64,000 nucleotides of DNA from Cliona cf. orientalis (Eukaryota > Porifera > Demospongiae > Clionaida > Clionaidae). Numbering within the stretch: position 1 is the first letter of the stretch; each line of letters begins with the position of its first letter. The stretch lies in contig OZ005700.1 in assembly GCA_963930775.1 (NCBI GenBank), positions 9,294,150 to 9,358,149 of the forward strand, in the 5' to 3' direction. The notes under the pieces were generated by a model. It made no database searches. It saw only the letters and a list, made by a program, of their open reading frames with translations, and was not told where the DNA came from. Position numbers and translations under genes: made by a program. Positions 53,490 to 62,652 of this stretch are shown in pieces.

Positions 53490-54010
53490 TACACTACTAC
53501 ACTATCTTTGCTTGAAACGTGTGGGATAAATATTTGAAATGTATATGAACAATAGAATGATGTTTGAATGGTGCTTGAATTTATAAGATGTCTGGTGCTT
53601 CTCTTGCAAGTCGTTTGAATTTTTTATTTATTGTTGGAAAAATATTTGAAACATATCTCGCAAATTATTATGTGTGTGAAAAATATCAAAATTTATACTA
53701 ATTTCATGTGAAACTTTTCATTTGTTGTATATGAATAATATTTGAAATGTACTTTAGCATATGAAAAGAATTTAAACAATAATTGAGGTATATATGAATG
53801 ATACTTGAATTGTACATCACTAAAATATGTGAAACTTTTCAGTGCATAGATCTATATGAATAATATTTGAACTGTACTTCTTTCAGTGCATGTATGAATA
53901 ATATTTGAACTGTACTTCAATATTTTTATGTGTGAAAAATTCCAACTGCAATTGAATTATATTTAAATCATTCCAACCATTTAATTTTGTGTGAAAAATA
54001 TGACATCATT
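53490..54010 (+). repeat. AT-rich degenerate repeats around TATGAATAATATTTGAA
   Basis: Variants of ATGAATAATATTTGAAYTGT and GTGTGAAAAATAT recur at irregular 40-70 bp spacing. Complementary words (TTCAATATTTTATCACATTT, GATTCAAATATTTGCC) lie at 56685-56960, so the two blocks could be inverted arms of a larger element about 3.4 kb long, now invaded by other repeats. Confidence 0.55.
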
Positions 54011-54225
54011 GTTAATGCTAGTATCACGTGATCAGGAGGGAAGTTTAAATTTTGAATTTGAACGCAGCCTAGGAGCTATATAGCTTGCTACATGATGACT
54101 GTTTGTGAAGAAATGGTCAACAAAGAAGGCTAATAAACATCGAGAGTCTCAAGGTTTTCATTAAACTATCTAGCCGATACGGATAAAGTGCCACCGATGT
54201 CAAGGAGGTTGATTTACTAAGCTGT

Positions 54226-54345
54226 TAGTCTATCAAGCTAGACCCCTTTTTTGCCCGACGACCTTTACCCACTCTATCCACACGCGCGTGTGGATAGAGT
54301 GGGTAAAGGTCGTCGGGCGAAAAAGGGGTCTAGCTTGATAGACTA
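54226..54345. mobile_element. 120-bp near-perfect palindrome with 9-bp target duplication
   Basis: Positions 54226-54285 and 54286-54345 are reverse complements over 60 bp with a single mismatch (TTTTTTG versus TTTTTCG at about 54251). The centre is CACGCGCGTG. The word CTAAGCTGT abuts both ends (54217-54225 and 54346-54354), a clean 9-bp target duplication. This is a complete foldback element that is all terminal repeat. A 9-bp duplication is typical of Mutator-like elements, but no transposase is present to confirm it. Confidence 0.9.
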
Positions 54346-54582
54346 CTAAGCTGTGTGATAAGAAGGCTCTAGACCGAAATCAACGTTGAGATCATCAGTC
54401 ACAAGCCAATAAGTAGGTATAAATGTAGCTAAATACGCTAGCAATCCTCAGTCAGCTCTAAATTTGTTAGTTTGTCCTTTATTTTCTAATTAGTGCCCCC
54501 TCCCTCTCTCTCTGTCTCTTTCTCTTTTCCCCCGGCATGCTTTCCTTGGCTTTAGTTCTTGTGATGGAATACAATTGGTTCT

Positions 54583-55156
54583 TAGCCTCGTACCCAGGCC
54601 CTTTGAGAAGGAGGAAAACTTAAGGGCCTGGTACACACTGTGTGCACGTGTTATTAAATTTTAGTAAAAGCTGGGAATTCGTATTTTTGTCCATAACGTG
54701 AACCTTGATCTACTACTTGAAAAATCATTTTTGTTGGCAGCATTTCGGGCTAAAGATGCCTGCTATGACCAATTTAGCTATATAGCACAAGCGAGCAACA
54801 TCGACAGAAGAACAATAAAAAAGCTAGGACGTCATACTCACGTTTAGTAAGATGAATAATCAGAAGTATCGATACCGATTGAGGCAGTTATCCAACGGCA
54901 GCGAATTAAGGGACTTTCATGATCAGATCTCTGAAGCTCAATTTAAAGTCATATGAGAGCAAAGAAAGTCTGCCATACGATACTCTATAGAAATATCGAG
55001 TCCCTACTTTGGATGCTTGTCTGTACTCATCCGACCACATGATAGCGACAATATCCGACAAATTATACTAGGAAATGCTCCATATACTTAACACATGCAC
55101 GTGCAGTGTATACCATGCCCTTCTCCTCCTCCTCAAAGGGCCTAGGTACGAGGCTA
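54583..55156. mobile_element. Inverted-repeat element, TAGCCTCGTACCYAGGCCC ends
   Basis: The left end TAGCCTCGTACCCAGGCCCT is matched by the complement of the right end (TAGCCTCGTACCTAGGCCCT). Both ends carry TA at the edge, compatible with a TA target duplication. A shorter relative lies at 56010-56311. The interior lacks a recognisable ORF. Confidence 0.75.
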
Positions 55157-55305
55157 CATGTAAGTTGGTTCCCTAACTATAGTAATATTAATTCTTCTAT
55201 GTAGGGAATGAAGGAATGTCTGCTGGGCCAATTGTGTTGCAGTGGCACTAATCATGATGTGATGACAATGATTTGATGAGTAAGGTGATACCAACTGAAG
55301 GTATA

Positions 55306-55948
55306 CAGTGGACTCTCCGAATAACGGACACCTTGGTACATAGGCTTCTGTCCTTTATTCGGGGTATGTCCTTTATTGGGGTGTTTTACTTTAGTCACCC
55401 CCACTTCATCTAATATTAATTTTATAGCCAATAGTTCATTGTTATAAAGAAATTCATGACATACTCAAGTGTTTTCATGACATTGTATTGCACCATTCAG
55501 TCTGTTTCAAGGAAGTGATCTACTAGACAAGTGTCAGTTGCGTCATGGTGGACGAATGGCTAGCTACTTGCCATTTGAGCAAGTAAAGCTGTGGCCGTTG
55601 TCAGTACTACAGCTAGAAAAAGTACTACCGTTTTTTAGTGTCTACATGTATTGCCGTCTTATTATTTTTGTACAGATTGTTAATAATGCCATGAACTGCA
55701 TGTAAGACGGTCGTGGGCGGGGTTAGCCACACCCACCGCCGTCCGTTAGTCGGAACGTTTTTTGTATAGCACTGTATTACTTCGTGCAAGCTGCTGTGTC
55801 CGTTATCCGGAATTCGGAGGTTGTCCGCTATTCAGGTGCTGCTACTGTATTAAACATAATTATGGAGATATCGGTTGGTACATAGAGCAGTGTCCGTTAC
55901 TTGGTAGAGGTCCGTTATTGGGAGTGTCCGTTAATAGAGAGTCCACTG
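55306..55948. mobile_element. 643-bp pogo/Tigger-like non-autonomous element
   Basis: The ends are CAGTGGACTCTCCGAATAAC and its inverted counterpart CAGTGGACTCTCTATTAACG, each flanked by TA (55304-55305 and 55949-55950). CAGT-type ends with a TA duplication and CGGACA motifs are typical of pogo/Tigger-class Tc1/mariner elements. CCGTTATT/GTCCGTTA words repeat inside. There is no transposase frame. Confidence 0.8.
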
Positions 55949-56009
55949 TATTGCATACTGTATTATCATCTGAGCGAATGGGGTGGAAAGAGAAGGGTCT
56001 GGTAGCTAC

Positions 56010-56311
56010 TAGCCTCATAGCCAGGCCCTTTGAGGGGAGGAAAAAGGGTCTTGTACCTATTACACACACGTGTACCAACTACCCCAAGAAAACCTGGGGT
56101 GCCACAAAAGACTGTATGCCTTTTCACCCACCTCCCATGGGCAATGGTACGAGGCAATGTCATATTTGGTGTAGCCTCGTATACTCTAGGCTGCAGGAGG
56201 AGGGTAAAAAGTGTACAGTCGTTTGTAGCATCCCGGGTTTTCTTGGGGTAGACTAGTTGGTGCATGCACATGCGATACCTTTTCCTCCTTCCAGGCCTGG
56301 GCATGAAGCTA
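56010..56311. mobile_element. Second TAGCCTC-ended element with nested hairpin
   Basis: The left end TAGCCTCATAGCCAGGCCCT resembles the complement of the right end (TAGCTTCATGCCCAGGCCTG). Inside, ACCAACTACCCCAAGAAAAC is paired with a downstream GGGTTTTCTTGGGGTAGACT, forming an inner inverted repeat. It is related to 54583-55156. Confidence 0.65.
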
Positions 56312-56679
56312 GGTAGCTACACACTGAATATGCATAAACTTCCTCTGTAAATTTACTGATATTAGTGATGTCAAGGCTGCATGAACCAAGAGTCCATATA
56401 AGCCTTTGCAATTGGCTGGTGTAATGTATATTTTACTCAATGGATTAGACTTATATCATCCATAATATTATTATTATTATTATACTGATCAATGCATAAC
56501 CTATCTATATGCAGAGAAATGATAATTTCCTCTGGAAAAGAGAAAAAAAATCAGATCAGTTTCCACAGCAGGAACCAGTATTGCAACCAGGAAGGCCAGC
56601 CATGAACGGATGCTGCCCAAGGGACTGTATTAGGCGAGTCAATGGTACTAATTGTCATGATTAATATTTTAATCCTCCT

Positions 56680-56960
56680 TTTTTACATGGTTCAATATTT
56701 TATCACATTTTTTACATAATATTATCCGATTCAAATATTTGCCAAATTTTTCCTGTGATTATTATCCCAACATTTTTCACTTGATTCATATGTATTTCAT
56801 TTATTATTTATCTATAAATATATTCCCATGTCTATTATTTCCTATGGTATTCATCTGATATTCATCTGATATTAAAACATATTTTGAGCCGTTTTCAATC
56901 AAAAACGTGGCACAATTTCATGCGATTTTCAAGCGTTTTTTACACTTAATGGAATTATGA
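56680..56960 (-). repeat. AT-rich block complementary to 53490-54010
   Basis: It contains complements of the TTTGAA/GTGAAAAATAT words found at 53490-54010, such as GATTCAAATATTTGCC and TTTTTCACTTGATTCATA. Pairing is loose and base-by-base alignment was not possible by eye. Confidence 0.45.
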
Positions 56961-57489
56961 ATGAATTGGCCTAAAATCCACGTATTACAATTTGCGTATG
57001 GATTTCCTAGTAGTGTTAGTTAAGTCATGGGGAGGGGAATATAATATAATCTATGGTTAAGAAGTTGAATCGAACTCGGATGCAGCTGACTCAGACTTCT
57101 GTGTGGTCTGTTTCTATACTTTTCAGCCAAGTACTGGCATATAAAAAGCTTGCTTCACCCATCAAGGCAGATGATCATCTTACAGTCTTGCTTCGCCTCC
57201 AATAGCCATAGTTTCCTTGTGATCTTCACTGCTATCAAGATGTCTAATAAACACACCGCGCTTCAGGCTTACTTTAACGCTCCGCCCATCAATTATCCTG
57301 GACTTCCGTCTTACGCGGACTGCCCGCGTGAAACGGTGCTAATGAGCCCCGTTTCCAATCCCGGGAAGGGGAATATATAATCTATGGATTGTACAATATG
57401 CGATTGTGCGCTCGGTATGCGCGCCGCCACTAACTCACGACTCAAACCAGTCCAAACCAGTGTCTTGTAAGGATTTCACCCATTGATGA

Positions 57490-57735
57490 TTTTTACATAA
57501 GACGGGACCAAGGGTAATTTGATGTGAGGATTCCGATAAACCACAAACCACGCCCATACGAACCTTACTTTTTAAGATATGACATCATACTCTACTAATG
57601 GTACTTCCAGGAGGTGGTTAAAGTTTGGGGTTTGACCTCAGATATTTTAAGGCGGGACCAAGGGTAATTTGATGTAAGGTTTCCAATAAACCACAAATCA
57701 TGCCCATACGGATGTTACTTTTTAAGGTATGAGGC
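57490..57735 (+). repeat. Two-copy tandem repeat of about 155 bp
   Basis: GGGACCAAGGGTAATTTGAT starts at 57504 and again near 57654. Both copies continue through AATAAACCACAAA, CGCCCATACG/TGCCCATACG and TTACTTTTTAAG. No gene is seen between 57060 and 58460. Confidence 0.85.
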
Positions 57736-58489
57736 AGTTTCGCCACAAACATGCCCTCTGTCGGCTTCTTTGGTGTAGGTTTGATCACATTGCATGTCGC
57801 TTCGAATATTATTTACGGACAGGTCATTCACCCTCTACAATTGAATTCTGTTGGTGCTGTAGCTGTGTGTTCGTTCTGTAGCTGTGTGTTCGTTCATCGA
57901 CCGTTTCTTTCACAATTCCTCTGAATATGTGGGCCTCCAAGCACCTCAACGTCCATGTCGTGGGGCCTGGAAACACAATTGTTTCATGTACATCACGGAG
58001 GTGATCTCTGCCATGTACAGTAACATTGTGGCTGATGGAGGTGCATAAACACTCCTATAATTATCTATAATTAAGCATGTCTGATTCTGGTTCACTTCAG
58101 CACTCTTATCACGCAGGTGCACACGACTGTACATATCAAGAGGAGATTCAACCATTTGCTAATCGTTTGTCGAGTTTATTTCAACTCGAGGTGAGCAGTA
58201 TTTTCTACATTTCAAAGTGTTTTTGCTCAATGTCATAATCCTATCTTGACCATGCAGGTGTGCGCTCAAAATCTGAATAGTTCAAGTAATCATTTCTGTA
58301 TGAGCTATATACTCTATCCAGCTATTTTGAACAGTAAGAATGGATGTAAATGAAGTAATCCTCGATATAACTGGGCACAATATACTTGCCAATAACTGCA
58401 ATAAGGATCATGAAAAATTACATTAGATGTACAATTAGATAATAATATTGTGGATATGATAGAGTGAGCAAGCATGCACAATCAGAATC

Positions 58490-58776
58490 AGAGTTTGTGG
58501 AGCTCTATCCAAATGAAAAGGGGCGGCATATTACTTTGAGTACATTCTCACAAACTTTTGTATATCGTGATCAGTCCGCCCCTTTTCATTTGGATAGCGC
58601 TCCAGATACTCTCTGCATGCAGTCAGTGAGGGAGTTTTCTTCCACTCAATGTAGGCCTGAAAGTAGTTGGCCAGGTATTTCACTTCTTCTTCTGAAAATA
58701 CTCCTCCCCTCTGTTTTTTTTTCAGGTGGCTAGGGAAATGATATATCTTAACACACAGAGCAAATTTGCTTGCCAT
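58490..58776 (-). pseudogene. Relic of a repeat-associated acidic/aromatic domain with fold-back copy
   Basis: The minus strand (from about 58776) reads RGGVFSEEEVKYLANYFQAY, then IEWKKTPSLTACREYLERYP, then NEKGRTDHDIQKFVRMY. This looks like a small helical domain of the kind that recurs in transposon-rich invertebrate genomes, with no start or splice frame around it. Part is also present on the opposite strand: TATCCAAATGAAAAGGGGCG at 58504 is the inverse of CGCCCCTTTTCATTTGGATA at 58578, so the C-terminal codons have been duplicated head to head. Function is unknown. Confidence 0.45.
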
Positions 58777-59169
58777 AAACTGACCATCGCATAAATTTCC
58801 ATCAGCGAGGAGTAGAATCCTCGTACTCGAGAGGCAGCTTCATATTGTTTATTCACAACTCTGGAACTCCTGTGTGTGAAATATGAAAAAGTACTCTGAC
58901 AGCTATCATTCATTATTGACCTACGTCATTCGAGGCAAAAACTGCTTCTTGTCTCCCCCTGGCCAGTTCGAAGAGCCCTCGGATCAGTCAGCTTCAGAGG
59001 AGGGGGTCTGCATTGAGGGAGTATACTCTTTTATGATCACTTCTGTACTTTTATTGAATATGAATATACTGTGATGGCTTCTGCTTCTTGGTGGTACCGG
59101 CCGCGGTCTGAATCTCTTTATCTGAATCTGATTGGGGTCTACAGTTCATGAAAGACAGCAAGAGGATTA

Positions 59170-61270
59170 TTTATAGAGTATTTAAAGAGCAGCAAAAGCC
59201 AGCATTGTCATTCAACTAACCGTTCACCCTTCATCTCAGTTGTACTGTGTCTTCATCTCTGCCAACTGTTGCTAGTGCTCTTCAATTGGAAGGTGCTCTT
59301 CAATTGGAAGGATCTACTGCACTGTTGGAACTTGCTGATCTCTCTGTGTGCTCTTCAATTGCTACTGGTGCAATTGTTGGATTGAGGTAAGTTCTTTTGC
59401 ATGATTTTGTTGTACTTTGACGTTAGTGCATATGATGCATGGTGCTAGCTTGAGACTTGTCCACTGATTTTTGTTGTACTTCTACTCGTGCATGGTGCTA
59501 GCTTGAGGCTTTTCCGCTGATTGTTGCTATGCTTCTACTGTTGCATGGTGTTGGCTAGTGGAAAATATTGAGCTCGTATTGCTTTGGTGCATTCTTAAAC
59601 ATGCTTAGCTCTGCACAAGCACATGCACATGCACATGCACATGCATTGAAGCTTTGAATGGATTTCATAGTCTTGCAGCCAGCTTGTCTGCACATTCAAT
59701 TAAGCTTTGTATTGATTTGAACAATTGAAGGTGTGGAAACCAATTAAAGCTTTGTATTGATTTGAACAATTGAAGGTGTGGAAACCAATTACAGCCAGTC
59801 AAAACATACAAGTAGCCCTCGCCTGGATGATTCAAAGGGAGGAGTATTTAAAGAGCAGCAAAAGCCAGCATTGTCATTCAACTAAACTAACTCTTCACCC
59901 TTCATCTCAGCTGTACTGTGTCTTCATCTCTGCCAACTGCTGCTGTGTCTTCATCTCTGCCAACTGCTGCTAGTGCTCTTCAATTGGAAGTATCTACTGC
60001 ATTGTTGGGATCTTGGCTGTACCGTGTCTTCATCCTTCATCTCGGCTGTACTGTGTCTTCATCCTTCATCTCAGCTGTACTGTGTCTTCATCCTTCATCT
60101 CAGCTGTACTGTGTCTTCATCTCTGCCAACTGTTCACCCTTTCTCTCAGCTGCACTGTGTCTTCATCTCTGCCAACTCTTGCTGGTGCTCTTCAATTGGA
60201 AGGATCTACTGCATTATTGGGATCTTGGCTGTACTGTGTCTTCATCTCTACCACCTATTGCTGGTGTTCTTTAATTGGAATGATCCTACTGACTGGATTG
60301 TTGGAATTTCTACTGGTAAACATTGTTGGATTGAGGCAAGTTCTTTTGCATGCATGACTTTATTGTCTATTTACTGGTACATATGGTGCATGAGCTGGCT
60401 TAAGACTTGTCCACTGATTCTTGTGCTTCTACTGGTGCATGGTGCTAGCTTGAGACTGCTGATTATTGCTTGGTGTTGGCTTGTGGAATGGGAAAGGGAA
60501 AGGAAAGTATTTCCAAATAAGCTTTACATTGACCATTGACCATAGAGTCTCACAGCCAGCTTGTGTACACATCCAATTAAGTTTTACATTGATTTGAACA
60601 ATTCAAGGTGTGGAAACCAATTACAGCCAGTCAAAACATGCCAGTAGCCCTTGCCTGGATGATTCAGAGAGAGGAGTATTTAAAGAGCAGCAAAAGCCAG
60701 CATTGTCATTCAAGTCAACTAACTGTTCACCCTTCATCTCAGCTGTACTGTGTCTTCATCTCTGCCAACTGTTGGTAGCAGCAAAAGCCAGAATTGTCAT
60801 CAGTTGTACTGTGTCTTCATCTCTGCCAACTCTTGCCAGTGCTCTTCAATTGGAAGGTGCTCTTCAATTGGAAGGATCTACTGCATACCCTTCATCTCAG
60901 TTGTACTGTGTCTTCATCTCTGCCAACTGTTGCCAGTGCTCTTCAATTGGAAGGTGCTCTTCAATTGGAAGGATCTACTGCATTGTTGGGATCTTGGCTG
61001 TACTGTGTCTTCATCTCTACCACCTATTGCTGGTGTTCTTTAATTGGAATGATCCTACCGACTGGATTGTTTGGATATTTCTACTGGTGCACATTGTTAG
61101 ATCGAGGCAAGTTTTTTTGCATGACTATTGTCTATTTACTGGTACATATGGTGCATGGTGCTGGCTTAAGACTTGTCCACTGATTCTTGTTGTGCTTCTA
61201 CTGGTGCATGGTGCTAGCTTGAGGCCTTTCAACTGATTCTTGGTATGCTTATACTCTGGTGCATGGTGTT
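59170..61270 (+). repeat. Tandem array of 670-830 bp units with inner sub-repeats
   Basis: TATTTAAAGAGCAGCAAAAG marks unit starts at about 59178, 59845 and 60677. Within units, short modules such as TGTACTGTGTCTTCATCTCT, GCCAACTGTTGCTAGTGCTC and CTTCAATTGGAAGGATCTAC are themselves repeated two to five times. Overlapping open frames of 60-200 codons in several phases arise from the stop-poor repeat and are not supported as genes. Confidence 0.85.
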
Positions 61271-61279
61271 GGCTTTGTG

Positions 61280-62016
61280 TGTGTGTGTGTGATGTGTGTT
61301 TGGAGCACAGCTTTAGAGTTTGTGTGTGTACTAACTCGCCTTCACTGGATTAGGCTCATACTTCTTTGTGTATGCTAATGTTAAATATATCCATTGAGTT
61401 TATCATGTATATATCTTTTTTTATTCAGAGATTTTTGGGAGTTGCTATCTACTGGTTGTTGGTGTAGCCTCTTGTGTCTCCAGCCTGAGACGAGCCTTGG
61501 TCAACTGCTTTGTCCTCCACTCTTGTTGGGATCGCTGCCCCTGCATTAACGGTATGTGGAGCCGTCGGATGTTGGTGGTGTGAACAACTTGGGTGTAGTG
61601 TGATGCACTTGACCATGGCCCGTCAATGGATTGTGATAAACTGCTGTTCTCCTCTCTTGCACATGGCTTTGACTCAACTTTACTAGATTATATTGTATGC
61701 ATGCATATTTTTAATTTATGGATTTTTCTGCGCTGCGCTTCATCTAGGCCCCTTAATAATCAAATTTTCCCCGCGTTGATCTTCAACACGCAAAGACTTA
61801 GTTTAATATGGGTGGATGGGGATATTTTCATGTGACTAGTGACACAAACAAGCTTAATAGGAATGACAAAAGTAACTGTTCAGCGTAGTGTCAACGTCAT
61901 GCTCTCGCCTACAAATCTGTGGAGACTATAGAAACTGTGGTCCTAGGTTCGAGCCCAGCACGGGGGGTTTGGGGGGCCAAAGCATGGGGGGCGCATAAGT
62001 ATGGTTCTGCGCATAA
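61280..62016. other. Unique stretch before the terminal satellites
   Basis: No gene is seen. Near the end (61948-61960) GGTTCGAGCCC matches a tRNA B-box, but no tRNA fold surrounds it. From 61965 the sequence becomes G-rich (GGGGGGTTTGGGGGG) and grades into the 19-bp satellite. Confidence 0.45.
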
Positions 62017-62652
62017 GTATTGGGTCGAGCAATAAGTATTGGGTCGAGCAATAAGTATTGGGTCGAGCAATAAGTATTGGGTCGAGCAATAAGTATTGGG
62101 TCGAGCAATAAGTATTGGGTCGAGCAATAAGTATTGGGTCGAGCAATAAGTATTGGGTCGAGCAATAAGTATTGGGTCGAGCAATAAGTATTGGGTCGAG
62201 CAATAAGTATTGGGTCGAGCAATAAGTATTGGGTCGAGCAATAAGTATTGGGTCGAGCAATAAGTATTGGGTCGAGCAATAAGTATTGGGTCGAGCAATA
62301 AGTATTGGGTCGAGCAATAAGTATTGGGTCGAGCAATAAGTATTGGGTCGAGCAATAAGTATTGGGTCGAGCAATAAGTATTGGGTCGAGCAATAAGTAT
62401 TGGGTCGAGCAATAAGTATTGGGTCGAGCAATAAGTATTGGGTCGAGCAATAAGTATTGGGTCGAGCAATAAGTATTGGGTCGAGCAATAAGTATTGGGT
62501 CGAGCAATAAGTATTGGGTCGAGCAATAAGTATTGGGTCGAGCAATAAGTATTGGGTCGAGCAATAAGTATTGGGTCGAGCAATAAGTATTGGGTCGAGC
62601 AATAAGTATTGGGTCGAGCAATAAGTATTGGGTCGAGCAATAAGTATTGGGT
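62017..62652 (+). repeat. About 33 copies of a 19-bp satellite
   Basis: The unit GGGTCGAGCAATAAGTATT repeats with almost no variation from about 62017 to 62652. The last unit runs straight into the TTTGGG/TTCGGG array. Because 19 is not a multiple of 3, the repeat reads through all three minus-strand frames without a stop, producing three overlapping pseudo-ORFs. Confidence 0.97.

Noticed and set aside
59918-61236. Frames of 100-208 codons in the tandem array at 59-61 kb
   Set aside because: They overlap in different phases, are Cys/Ser/Leu-rich artefacts of the modules, and share no domain.
61948-61960. GGTTCGAGCCC resembling a tRNA B box
   Set aside because: The surrounding sequence does not fold as a tRNA and no A box is seen at the right distance.
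61909-62640. Three overlapping frames of 219-243 codons in the 19-bp satellite
   Set aside because: A stop-free 19-bp unit reads through all three frames in turn; the same peptide repeats in each frame.
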